From contig NZ_BMGK01000011.1 of assembly GCF_014640155.1 (NCBI RefSeq), positions 21,435 to 85,434 of the forward strand: a stretch of 64,000 nucleotides of DNA, given 5' to 3'. Below are positions 9,286 through 17,608 of this stretch, one piece after another. The notes beneath the pieces are model-generated. The model was not told where the DNA came from. It did no database searches and saw nothing but the letters and a program-made list of their open reading frames with translations. Position 1 is the first letter of the stretch, and every line of letters starts with the position of its first letter. Origin of the DNA: Planktosalinus lacus. Lineage in GTDB: Bacteria > Bacteroidota > Bacteroidia > Flavobacteriales > Flavobacteriaceae. The translations under genes and the position numbers were made by a program.

Positions 9286-10227
9286 ATGTTCCATTTTCGT
9301 TTTATTTTAGAACCATACATCTCACAAAAGAACAGGTATCAATGCCCTTCCTGTGGTAAAAATAGCGTTTTTACACGCTATGTTGATCAAGAAAAAAAAG
9401 AGTATGTAGCAGAAAACGTTGGAAAATGTAACAGGGAGCAGAAATGCGGCTATCACTTGTCCCCTAAAGAATATTTTGACAACCAAATTACCTTACAGGG
9501 CAATCAAGTAGATACTGACTGGGCTGGCGCCAAAAAACCGTTAATTGATTTCTGTAAGCCTAAAAAAACGAATCTTGCCTCATCCTTCATTGAAAGCAGA
9601 CATTTGTTAAATAGCTTGAAGCATAACAGCGACAATAATTTCCTGCTTTTTCTGGAAAAAATGACCAATAAAGAAACAGTGTCTCATGTGAAGGAAAAAT
9701 ATAAAATAGGCACTTCTAAGAAATGGAAGGGTGCAACCATATTCTGGCAGATAGATAACCGGGGAAAGATCCGCACCGGTAAAATGATGTTATATAATAA
9801 AGTCACAGGAAAGAAAAATAAAATCAATTGGGTACATTCAGTACTAAGGTTAGACGACTTTAACTTGAACCAATGCCTATTTGGCCTTCACCTGTTGAAC
9901 TCTGATAAAAATAAGGCCATTGCTCTCGTTGAAAGTGAGAAGACAGCTGTAATAGCCTCCATAGCTTTCCCGCAATTCATTTGGATGGCAACGGGAGGAC
10001 TGATGAATCTAAAAAAAGATATGATACTGCCCTTAGCTAACAGAAAAGTAATTCTATACCCGGATGCCGGCTGTTATGATATTTGGAGTAAAAAGGTTGC
10101 TGACCTACCAAAAAACATACAATTCATATTTTCTGATCTGTTGGAGAGAAAGGCCACCGCTGAGGAAAAAACAGAGGGATGGGATATTGCGGATTATGTT
10201 TTGGGGGTTTGGGGGGATAAAGTGTGA
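9286..10227 (+). CDS. Zinc-finger/Toprim-like protein of mobile-element replication modules (DUF6371-like)
   Basis: The N-terminus carries a four-cysteine zinc-binding site: Cys20 and Cys23 in QCPSCGK, then Cys48 and Cys54 in KCNREQKCGYH. The C-terminal half contains IALVESEKTAVIASIAFP with an acidic strand, then ATGGLMNL and VILYPDAG, matching the Toprim acid patches (E...DxD-like). This pairing resembles DnaG-type primases and the DUF6371 proteins of Bacteroidota elements, which follow a D5-type gene. It is likely to supply primase or accessory replication activity. The start at 9286 (MFHFRFILEPYI) is the first ATG after the hairpin. Confidence 0.75.
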   Translation: MFHFRFILEPYISQKNRYQCPSCGKNSVFTRYVDQEKKEYVAENVGKCNREQKCGYHLSPKEYFDNQITLQGNQVDTDWAGAKKPLIDFCKPKKTNLASSFIESRHLLNSLKHNSDNNFLLFLEKMTNKETVSHVKEKYKIGTSKKWKGATIFWQIDNRGKIRTGKMMLYNKVTGKKNKINWVHSVLRLDDFNLNQCLFGLHLLNSDKNKAIALVESEKTAVIASIAFPQFIWMATGGLMNLKKDMILPLANRKVILYPDAGCYDIWSKKVADLPKNIQFIFSDLLERKATAEEKTEGWDIADYVLGVWGDKV

Positions 10228-10334
10228 AAGCTGTTAGCCAATCGCTGAGTTCTTACTTTTCAAGATACAATAAATTTTAAGGGGTATACAAATTTAGAAT
10301 TTAGTACTTACACTGCTATTATTTTATACTTGAT

Positions 10335-13300
10335 TTACAATTTTAAAAGTTCAAGTTTATCCTTTACTTGTTGTATAGTAAACGATTGAGCATTCTTCAT
10401 GTAGAATTGCTCTTCAATTCTTTCAATAGTATGTAGTATATACTTTACACTATGAATAAGTGAGGCTTTCTCTGACATAAATTCTCGTAAACTTGATTTT
10501 ACCTGCTTGAAATTTTCTTCTGAAACAAGAGCAATATTGGAAAACGTTCCAAGTACCTGAGAGTTGAACCTTGTAAATCGGTCTACTTTGATTTCTTTCA
10601 TGTAACTAAGCTCAAGTAGTTCAACTAAGTATGGAATGGCTTCAATGGACTTTAAGCTATTCAAACACGTTACACGGCTTGCGTCAATTTCATTCTCAAC
10701 GTTTTTTCTGATCCACTCAACATATGATTTTAGGCCTTGTATGTTTTGCAGACTAACAAGTATTTCTGCAGCTTTTCCTATTTCTTCATTATTTATACTG
10801 TTTTCAAGTGTCTTTAAGAGGTAATGCTCAACAAATGACTCTTGGTTATTGGCCTTTAACTTATCAAGTATAGCCCATCTAATTATATTATCTACTTGAT
10901 CGATAATTTGTTTAAGACTTTCAGCATCCTTTGTGTATTCGAAAAACAGGTCTAAGATTTCTCTTCTTTGGTAATCGTTTCTTTTCAAATTAGTTATTTC
11001 TTTCAGTATAAATGGATAACTCTTTTTGACCTTGTTTTGAGTTAAGTATTTGACATGATTTTTTAATACAGAACTATCTGCGATACCTACCACAATGTTT
11101 TCAAGCATTCTGTTTATTATGTCTAAATTATCCAATTTGGTAATAATGTGTTCTATTCCTGCCCATTCATGTTCTTCCACAAAGTCAAAAGATAGCATAT
11201 CAAGAAGCACATTTTTTGGATAACTTATATTAAATCTTTTTGAAAAATATCCTATGTAGATGGCCATAGTATTAAATGTGATTCTGCCATCATCATGCAC
11301 CTTAATAGCTTCTCTAAAATTTACCTTATTTACGTTCTCAGAACACCATTGTTTAATCCATTGTTGTTGTTCATAATTAATCTCAATTTCCCTGGGATTT
11401 TTGAGATATCTATAGATTTGAGAGATCCTATACCATTCTTCATTTGTATCTCCTTCAAACCACATAACAACTTTTTCTTTGCTTATGGACTCACCTTTAT
11501 TAACGAAATCTCTTAACAAACTTAGGGCAACGCTTGGGTAATACTCATCAATATCTACCCATCTATTGTTCTCCTTTCTCATTTCAAATAATTCATCAAA
11601 TGAGAGTACTTCTTTCTGTTCCTTTTCAAATACACCCAATGTAGCATCTTTAAAGGCTTGTTGATTAAAGAGTAAATTATTATCAACTTTCAGTTTTTCC
11701 ATACGCAAAGCTTCATGATCTAAATGCTCAGGTTTTTTTAACTCAAAATCTGTTTTTTCAAGTATCAATTTTGCGAGTGTATCTTGATTTTCATTATTTA
11801 CCCATCCCATATCATAATAGATTCCCTCAAGCTCTTTATTTGTGATGTTTCGGTTTAAATATTCATCCACAACAAATTGTATTAGCTCTGGTGTTAAAAG
11901 CTTTGCTATTGCAAATGATTTATTCCTTTCTTTATCATCTATATTAGATTTCCATATTTTGTGAAAAGCTTGCTCTCTGGTTTTGGTCTTATTAAAAAAT
12001 TGAAGAACTAATTTGGTTTTTTCCATTCTGTATCTTCGAATATCTTTTTTGAACCATTCTAAAAAATGGTTAAATATATTATTATCTTCCTTGTAACCTA
12101 CCACAGCGTTGGCGACAATAGCTTTTATTATCTTTTCTGAATTATATCCATACTCAAACCTTGTATCTCCCGATATGTATTCTACAATCTCTTTGATACC
12201 CTTAGGGCCTTTAATATTTTTAACACACTCTCTGAGATTCCATTCTTCATCCATTAAGGATACATCATCTCTTTCACCACTTATTTTTTTATCTATTAAT
12301 TCATAACCTTCAATTAAATAACTCACATGGTCTTCCAATACATCAGATTTTAAAAGAATTGAATACATTGCAGCTCTTATGTATTGGTTTTTCTTAGTGC
12401 CCACTTTCTCCATTAATTTTTCAATAGTATTGCTATCTGTTAATTTAGCCCATTTAAGTGAGTATATTACTGTATGGATAAAGTCATGGTTGTTGATGTT
12501 TCTATCAATTTGTTGAAATAGAAGTTCTTTTATTTCTGTCTTCAAAACATCATCTTCAATTTGAAAATGTCCTAATAGACGAATAGCATTTAATTGAACA
12601 GTTTTGGTATTCTCTTCACTTTGAATCTCTTCAATCAAGAACCGTAAGTTCAATTCTGTCTGACCAAATCGAGCCAGTTCTCTATCGCTAAACTTATTTG
12701 AACTAATCCAAACATCGTGCGTCTTATAATATTTAAATATTCCTTGGAATATCTGAACTCTCAAATCTACAACAACTTTATCTGGCTCAAACTTAACTAA
12801 TACCTCCTTTTCATTTTTCAACATCCATTGAAGTAACTTCATATATAGGATACTTTTGGAATCAAGAATACTGAATAAAAAAGCCAAGGTATTAACCCAA
12901 CTCGGTATAAGTTTGTCATGGTTAGGTGCATAAGCAATAAACTGGATTACTTTATCATATTCTAAATTGGATAATGCTTTAGCAGCAAGATATTCTTGAA
13001 TATTATTATGCTCAAATTGCCAAATATCTTCCTCTCCGTTTTTCTTTTTAAAAGCAGTACAATACTTGAGTGAATTAAATTCTTCACTTAAAGTCAGCAT
13101 CAGAATTTCTGATTCGCTAATCTGATTTTTTGACAATATTTCCATGCCAAGAGCCACTTTTTGTAATAGTAATACAATTTCTCGCTTTTTGCTTCTTAAA
13201 TCAAGGGTGGTCCTAAAATGGTTTTGATCAAGCTCTATTCGGTTTAATAGAAACATTTCGTAGAGTTCAGCCCTATTCATTTGAAGTTTTTGTTCTTGGT

Positions 13301-14570
13301 TATAACGGTCTGCCAATAACATTAGGAAAAATGGCTTTAAAAATAAGTCGTCCAGATTATTTTCAAAAATCTCTCTAATAAAATTAACAGATAGGGCATT
13401 GGAATATTTTCGGCTATAATAATCCTTTGCATTCTTTACATTTAGGTCGTTAATGAAGTAAGGTTCAAATCCAGGGAGTGTGCTCGTTGAGTTATTAATG
13501 GGTAATTCATAGAAATTCGTGCGACATGAAATAAGAATCCCTATCTCCTTATGTTTTTCTGAAAATACTTGAATCTGCCTAACAACTGTATTAAAATTTT
13601 TAGGCTCAATTTCATCCAGTCCATCCCAAATGATTAATAATAAATCACTTGGTATATCTTTCCAGAAATCAGGTAAAAATTCTTCAAGACCGAGGTCCGG
13701 TGTGTAAGAATTGAAATTCTGCAGTATAGGAACTAAAGGTGAGGTATCTTGATTTAATTTATAATGTAGGTTTCTTAATTCTGTAGATTTTCCTGAACCT
13801 GCATCACCGAGCAAAACAACTCTTTTAGTGGTCATCATCAATTTATCCAAGGGCTGTTTTTCAGACTCTAAAAAAGGGTTGGTCTGTTTATCTTTAACTA
13901 ACTTAAAATGGGATATACCTCTTTCTATGTAGGTTTTAGAAGGCTTAATAGCATCCGTCTTTAATTCTGCAATTTTAGCTTTCGTTTCCTTGCTAATTAA
14001 ACCTTTCTCTTCAACTTGAATGTTATAAACAGCTTCATTCTCCAGCGACTTCAAAAATCGTACAATTTTCGAGTTAAACTGATTACCTGAATTAAATTTG
14101 TTGATATAATTTATGTTGGTTTTAATTTGATTCTCAACAAATTTATCAACTTTTAATAGGTGCTCAGTTTCCTCGCTGCTATTGGTTTCCCTCTCGTAAT
14201 TCTTTATAAAAAATATAACTTCGGGATTTCCTTGAGTTTCATACTTGTCAATAGCAATGTAAAACTCTTCTTCGGTGCCAGAATCATTTTCTTTTCCCTC
14301 AGAATTTACTGATCCAGGTTTAGTACCAAACCTTTTCCATAAAATACCAATATATACATCATAATCTCCAAAATAATCGTTCAGTTGTTCTTGTGGCCTG
14401 ACGCCAAATTTACCCACATAATCTTTCCAATCTATAACGGTGAATGAGATGTTAGATTTGTCCCTATTTTCATCAGAAAAGTCTTTGCACAAACGCTTTA
14501 TTTCTTCTTTTTCAGCATTAACATCACCAGGACACGATATTAATATTTTGATTGTTTTAGAGTTTGTCAT
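10335..14570 (-). CDS. NACHT-type STAND NTPase with DUF4062-like N-terminal domain
   Basis: A 1411-residue signal-transducing NTPase. Residues 1-125 (ILISCPGDVNAEKEEI, then DYDVYIGILWKRFGTKPG, then VIFFIKN) form a DUF4062/TIR-like alpha-beta domain that probably acts as effector or adaptor. The NACHT domain follows with Walker A GDAGSGKS (255-262), Walker B LLIIWDGLDE (311-320) and a sensor ILISCRTNFYEL. The C-terminal 800 residues are helical, HEAT-like repeats (for example IEAIPYLVELLEL), the presumed ligand sensor. Bacterial NACHT and Avs proteins sense phage components and trigger cell death or nucleic-acid damage. The gene seems intact and is last in a row of minus-strand defence-like genes. 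Confidence 0.85.
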   Translation of the reverse strand: MTNSKTIKILISCPGDVNAEKEEIKRLCKDFSDENRDKSNISFTVIDWKDYVGKFGVRPQEQLNDYFGDYDVYIGILWKRFGTKPGSVNSEGKENDSGTEEEFYIAIDKYETQGNPEVIFFIKNYERETNSSEETEHLLKVDKFVENQIKTNINYINKFNSGNQFNSKIVRFLKSLENEAVYNIQVEEKGLISKETKAKIAELKTDAIKPSKTYIERGISHFKLVKDKQTNPFLESEKQPLDKLMMTTKRVVLLGDAGSGKSTELRNLHYKLNQDTSPLVPILQNFNSYTPDLGLEEFLPDFWKDIPSDLLLIIWDGLDEIEPKNFNTVVRQIQVFSEKHKEIGILISCRTNFYELPINNSTSTLPGFEPYFINDLNVKNAKDYYSRKYSNALSVNFIREIFENNLDDLFLKPFFLMLLADRYNQEQKLQMNRAELYEMFLLNRIELDQNHFRTTLDLRSKKREIVLLLQKVALGMEILSKNQISESEILMLTLSEEFNSLKYCTAFKKKNGEEDIWQFEHNNIQEYLAAKALSNLEYDKVIQFIAYAPNHDKLIPSWVNTLAFLFSILDSKSILYMKLLQWMLKNEKEVLVKFEPDKVVVDLRVQIFQGIFKYYKTHDVWISSNKFSDRELARFGQTELNLRFLIEEIQSEENTKTVQLNAIRLLGHFQIEDDVLKTEIKELLFQQIDRNINNHDFIHTVIYSLKWAKLTDSNTIEKLMEKVGTKKNQYIRAAMYSILLKSDVLEDHVSYLIEGYELIDKKISGERDDVSLMDEEWNLRECVKNIKGPKGIKEIVEYISGDTRFEYGYNSEKIIKAIVANAVVGYKEDNNIFNHFLEWFKKDIRRYRMEKTKLVLQFFNKTKTREQAFHKIWKSNIDDKERNKSFAIAKLLTPELIQFVVDEYLNRNITNKELEGIYYDMGWVNNENQDTLAKLILEKTDFELKKPEHLDHEALRMEKLKVDNNLLFNQQAFKDATLGVFEKEQKEVLSFDELFEMRKENNRWVDIDEYYPSVALSLLRDFVNKGESISKEKVVMWFEGDTNEEWYRISQIYRYLKNPREIEINYEQQQWIKQWCSENVNKVNFREAIKVHDDGRITFNTMAIYIGYFSKRFNISYPKNVLLDMLSFDFVEEHEWAGIEHIITKLDNLDIINRMLENIVVGIADSSVLKNHVKYLTQNKVKKSYPFILKEITNLKRNDYQRREILDLFFEYTKDAESLKQIIDQVDNIIRWAILDKLKANNQESFVEHYLLKTLENSINNEEIGKAAEILVSLQNIQGLKSYVEWIRKNVENEIDASRVTCLNSLKSIEAIPYLVELLELSYMKEIKVDRFTRFNSQVLGTFSNIALVSEENFKQVKSSLREFMSEKASLIHSVKYILHTIERIEEQFYMKNAQSFTIQQVKDKLELLKL

Positions 14571-14604
14571 TCTTTACTTAAAATTATTTATGTTGAGCTT
14601 CTAT

Positions 14605-14619
14605 ATAACGTTTCTTGAC
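14605..14619. repeat. Direct repeat copy A upstream of the NACHT gene
   Basis: ATAACGTTTCTTGAC here matches ATAAAGTTTCTTGAC at 15494-15508 in 14 of 15 positions. Both lie just upstream of minus-strand starts (NACHT gene and nuclease-like gene), so they could be a shared operator or a module boundary. Confidence 0.5.
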
Positions 14620-14690
14620 AAAGAGTCGAAACTATTTAGACAGCATGGTTTGTCTGTTAGACATTGTTAAGTAGTGCTTTTATGTGATAT

Positions 14691-15470
14691 TTATTTTTCA
14701 TTAATTATATTTCTTATCCACTCGTCAAGTTTTTTGCAATATTTATTTAAACCTTGTTTTGATATGACATCACAATAGAACTCATTCTCTTCAGCTTTTT
14801 GAGTTTGATACTTTAGTTGAACAGGAATAAAATCACTTTCACTTATCTCTATTTCTCCTTCTTCATTTAAATAAGCCTCAATTAAAATACCTTCCAAAAC
14901 TATTATAGGATGATAAATGTATATTTCTACTGGATGATTTGGATCAAAGGGGTCCCTTTCAAGTTCTTTTGGAGGAGCTTCTTCAGTAAACCTGAAGAGT
15001 GATGCTTTACATGCAGAAAGTAGAGCTTCATAGATTTTAGAAGGCTCATTAGGCTTTTTAAATGCCTCTTTATACGAAGTTCCAATTCTTTCAAATGAGC
15101 TATTTGGGCTTTTTCTCGTAAGTATATTGCTTTTAAACCCTTTCTTCTTGTTTGCAAATTTTTTCAATAAACCAGAAGCATATCTATGATAAAATGTTTG
15201 CTTAAACTCAGATGTAAAAACAATCCAAGGTTTGTTTGATTTTTTAACCTCAACCACTAAATGGAGTTCTAAATAAATTGAACCTCCGCTTGGGTTTTTA
15301 TATGCTATTATGTCAATTTCTCTACTCTTGTTTGAGTCATAATCAACATAATTTGTGTTTGGTTCTACTTTCCATCCATTCTTTTTTAATATTGATGCTA
15401 CCTCTAATTCAGTCTGAAAACCAGAAATATTAATGTCATCTAAAATTTTTTTCTTAAAATTTTCATCCAT
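14691..15470 (-). CDS. PD-(D/E)XK nuclease-like protein
   Basis: A 259-residue protein with a restriction-endonuclease-like core near the N-terminus: FQTELEVASILKKNGWKVEPN, then SREIDIIAYK and LVVEVKKSNKPW. The arrangement E...D-x(n)-E-V-K fits the PD-(D/E)XK/Mrr-type active site. The remainder (LERDPFDPNHPVEIYIYHPIIVLEG and beyond) has no family I recognise. No signal peptide is seen. It lies between the NACHT gene and two small unknown genes, all on the minus strand. A role as a DNA-cleaving defence effector is inferred from fold and context. Confidence 0.65.
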   Translation of the reverse strand: MDENFKKKILDDINISGFQTELEVASILKKNGWKVEPNTNYVDYDSNKSREIDIIAYKNPSGGSIYLELHLVVEVKKSNKPWIVFTSEFKQTFYHRYASGLLKKFANKKKGFKSNILTRKSPNSSFERIGTSYKEAFKKPNEPSKIYEALLSACKASLFRFTEEAPPKELERDPFDPNHPVEIYIYHPIIVLEGILIEAYLNEEGEIEISESDFIPVQLKYQTQKAEENEFYCDVISKQGLNKYCKKLDEWIRNIINEK

Positions 15471-15493
15471 TTGAGTTCCTCCATAAATGTTCC

Positions 15494-15508
15494 ATAAAGT
15501 TTCTTGAC
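15494..15508. repeat. Direct repeat copy B upstream of the nuclease-like gene
   Basis: ATAAAGTTTCTTGAC, 14 of 15 identical to copy A at 14605-14619, placed about 25 bp upstream of the nuclease-like gene start. Confidence 0.5.
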
Positions 15509-15540
15509 TTTGTGCGGATTTTAACTGTTCTATTTTCTTT

Positions 15541-16083
15541 TTAGTATTGTAATTTTAAATCGCTGTTATATTCTTTATCCATTTTGTACAGTATCCTATC
15601 TGCTTCTTCAAATTTTATATGATGTTTCTCACATACCTCTCTTAGTTTAGCGAGATATTCCAGATATATTTCGATTTGTGAGTTGATGTCGTTTAGTGAA
15701 TACTTTAGTTCTTTTCCGTTGATAAATCGATACACTCTTTGGTCTAAAATTTGGTACACCTTTGGATTTTTAAACCGTAAGATTGTTGATGCCATAGCAA
15801 GCCTCACACCTTTTTGATTTTTATCTAATAGGTTCAATAATATATCTTTTGTCAATGTATGATTGATAACGTCATCCTCCGGATTTACTTTATTCAAAAG
15901 GTCAATAGTTTTTTTTCTGAATATTGCATAGCGGTTTACTTTCCATAAAATAATTTCGTTTAAGGTGTTTTGGTTAAAGTCAGAATTTAAATCGTCAAGT
16001 TTTTTAGTTAATTCAAGTTGGTATTTATACGTCGAAATGTCTAAATCTTTTTCTGTTGGCGTTACTTCAAAAATTGTTTTCAT
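15541..16083 (-). CDS. Small hypothetical protein, possible HhH-GPD-like fold
   Basis: A 180-residue soluble protein. Residues 92-123 (GVRLAMASTILRFKNPKVYQ, then ILDQRVYRFI) resemble the helix-hairpin-helix and following Asp-Xaa-Arg segment of HhH-GPD-superfamily proteins, where similar text reads G-x-AxAxL-x-F-x-P-x-x-Y-x-I-x-D-x-R. The usual glycosylase Lys/Asp pair cannot be confirmed by eye. It overlaps the upstream small gene by about 4 bp, suggesting translational coupling. Its place between a nuclease-like gene and HEPN/AIPR genes suggests a defence role, but no function is assigned. Confidence 0.6.
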   Translation of the reverse strand: MKTIFEVTPTEKDLDISTYKYQLELTKKLDDLNSDFNQNTLNEIILWKVNRYAIFRKKTIDLLNKVNPEDDVINHTLTKDILLNLLDKNQKGVRLAMASTILRFKNPKVYQILDQRVYRFINGKELKYSLNDINSQIEIYLEYLAKLREVCEKHHIKFEEADRILYKMDKEYNSDLKLQY

Positions 16084-16364
16084 TTATTTAAAGTATTTTG
16101 AAGTATTATAATTAGAGAGTCTTCTAATGAACTTAATACATGCTCTTTATTTGCAAGTTCAAATGTGTAAAAGTTTTTATACCCTAAAATAAGTTCTTTT
16201 AAAGTGATTTTATTACTATCTAATATCTTTTTTAAAATTTCGAGTTTTTCCTCGATTGTTGTATGGTTCCATTCATTTGAGTTTGGATCAAATAGTGTTC
16301 TTAATGTCCTGTGTTTATAATAACTTCCGAATATTTCGTCAACGATTTCTTGGTAGTGCTTCAT
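16080..16364 (-). CDS. Small hypothetical protein coupled to the 180-aa gene
   Basis: The chosen ATG at 16364 gives a 94-residue protein (MKHYQEIVDEIFGSYYKHRT). A longer form from a TTG at 16454 is possible but would run through a GTGGGGGC/GCCCAC inverted repeat and looks less protein-like. The product is helical and charged (LKKILDSNKITLKELILGY). Its 3' end overlaps the next gene's start. I do not recognise the family. Pairing with the next gene suggests a two-component unit, perhaps toxin and partner, but nothing in the sequence proves that. Confidence 0.5.
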   Translation of the reverse strand: MKHYQEIVDEIFGSYYKHRTLRTLFDPNSNEWNHTTIEEKLEILKKILDSNKITLKELILGYKNFYTFELANKEHVLSSLEDSLIIILQNTLNK

Positions 16365-16420
16365 TTTTCCATTTTTATTGTTTTTTAAACTGATTGTAAA
16401 TGTCTTGGTTTTTAAGTTGT

Positions 16421-16457
16421 GGGCTAATGAACCTACTACTTTCGGCCCCCACAAATT
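16421..16457. repeat. Imperfect inverted repeat upstream of the small gene pair
   Basis: TTGTGGGCTA and GGCCCCCACAA form an imperfect stem with a loop of about 16 nt. It lies between the HEPN gene and the two small genes, so it may be a terminator-like structure or a module boundary. Confidence 0.4.
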
Positions 16458-16488
16458 TTGTAAAACCTACGTTACATACTTACATTAT

Positions 16489-17547
16489 TTATTTTTTTAA
16501 TAACCAATTAGCAAAACTTCTTCTGCCTAATTGCATAGCTTTCAGATGAAGCATATCAACCTCTTCTGTCTTATCTGTAAAGTCCCATTCAAGAAAGTTG
16601 TCACCGCTTATCAAATATTCAGTATGTGTAATTTTTGACCTAACTGTATAGATTTTATTATATAATTTTTTAGCTTCAAAATGATCAGAAACATATTTAA
16701 ACAAAAACTCCCTAAATTTTGCAGCTATTCCCCAAATTGGTCGTCCACACTTTTGACAAGTTCTTTCTGATGATTTTATTGTTTTACAATCATTACATTC
16801 AAAATCAATTTTTTCATTTTTAAATTCTAAGTTTACCAACGTTTCAATACTTGAAACAAATGAAAAAAATGATAAACTTTTCATATTCGAAAATATATCC
16901 AAACCATTGCAGAACTGGTGCATTCCTGAATTAGTTATTTTCATTTCCTCTTCGTTAAGAGAATAGTATTTGTCAAGTATGTCATCAATAGTTTGAGGAA
17001 AAACTATAGATTTTTTCTTACTTTCTAAGGGGTCATAATAGTAATAATGGGAATGTTGAGTTTGATTTACTTTTGAAACATTTGGATTTGAAAATTCATT
17101 AATTTCCAAGTCTTTACCAATATTAGGATATGCGTATATAAGCATTGACCACTTGCTTGAAGTTTTATTATATTCAGCCCTCATTTCCTCCGTCATTTTG
17201 CTAATTTCTTTCTCAGGTAAATGTATTGCCCATTTCATTTCAGGTCTTCGATAAAAGAAAAACCGGAAGTTGCTTATGGTAGAAAGTAAATTTGTAATCT
17301 GTATTAATTTATTTGTTTGTGCTGTCATTTCCGAAATAGGGAAATACCCTTCCATTTCTATAAACTTTTTAACTTTTTTCACTTCACTTTGATCATAACA
17401 AAATTCTATTATCAATGGAAAATGCTCAGTTAAAGGAGAAGATGGTGCTGCGTCAATGTTAATTGGATAGATTTGAAATTTATCTTTATATCTATATAAT
17501 CCATTAAGAGGTGTTTTAGAAAAAATAATATTCTTAATAAATTTCAT
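16489..17547 (-). CDS. HEPN (Apea-like) protein with inserted zinc ribbon
   Basis: A 352-residue protein whose C-terminal third looks like an Apea-type HEPN domain: SLSFFSFVSSIETLVNLEF, then KLYNKIYTVRSKITHTEYLI with the R303-x4-H308 motif typical of HEPN ribonucleases. Between the two helical parts is a zinc ribbon with Cys251, Cys254, Cys264 and Cys267 (ECNDCK, CQKCGRPIW). The N-terminal 200 residues are unfamiliar. HEPN RNases act as translation-blocking effectors in many defence systems. Here the gene sits 61 bp downstream of the AIPR gene on the same strand. RNase activity is inferred from the motif. Confidence 0.7.
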   Translation of the reverse strand: MKFIKNIIFSKTPLNGLYRYKDKFQIYPINIDAAPSSPLTEHFPLIIEFCYDQSEVKKVKKFIEMEGYFPISEMTAQTNKLIQITNLLSTISNFRFFFYRRPEMKWAIHLPEKEISKMTEEMRAEYNKTSSKWSMLIYAYPNIGKDLEINEFSNPNVSKVNQTQHSHYYYYDPLESKKKSIVFPQTIDDILDKYYSLNEEEMKITNSGMHQFCNGLDIFSNMKSLSFFSFVSSIETLVNLEFKNEKIDFECNDCKTIKSSERTCQKCGRPIWGIAAKFREFLFKYVSDHFEAKKLYNKIYTVRSKITHTEYLISGDNFLEWDFTDKTEEVDMLHLKAMQLGRRSFANWLLKK

Positions 17548-17608
17548 AGTGGTTGAGTTTATTGGAAAAAAAACATATTTTTGAAAAAATTGCGCATACT
17601 AATTTTTT

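Noticed and set aside
16365..16454. Longer N-terminus of the small gene at 16080-16364
   Set aside because: It would need a TTG start and would translate through an inverted repeat; the ATG at 16364 gives a more typical protein.
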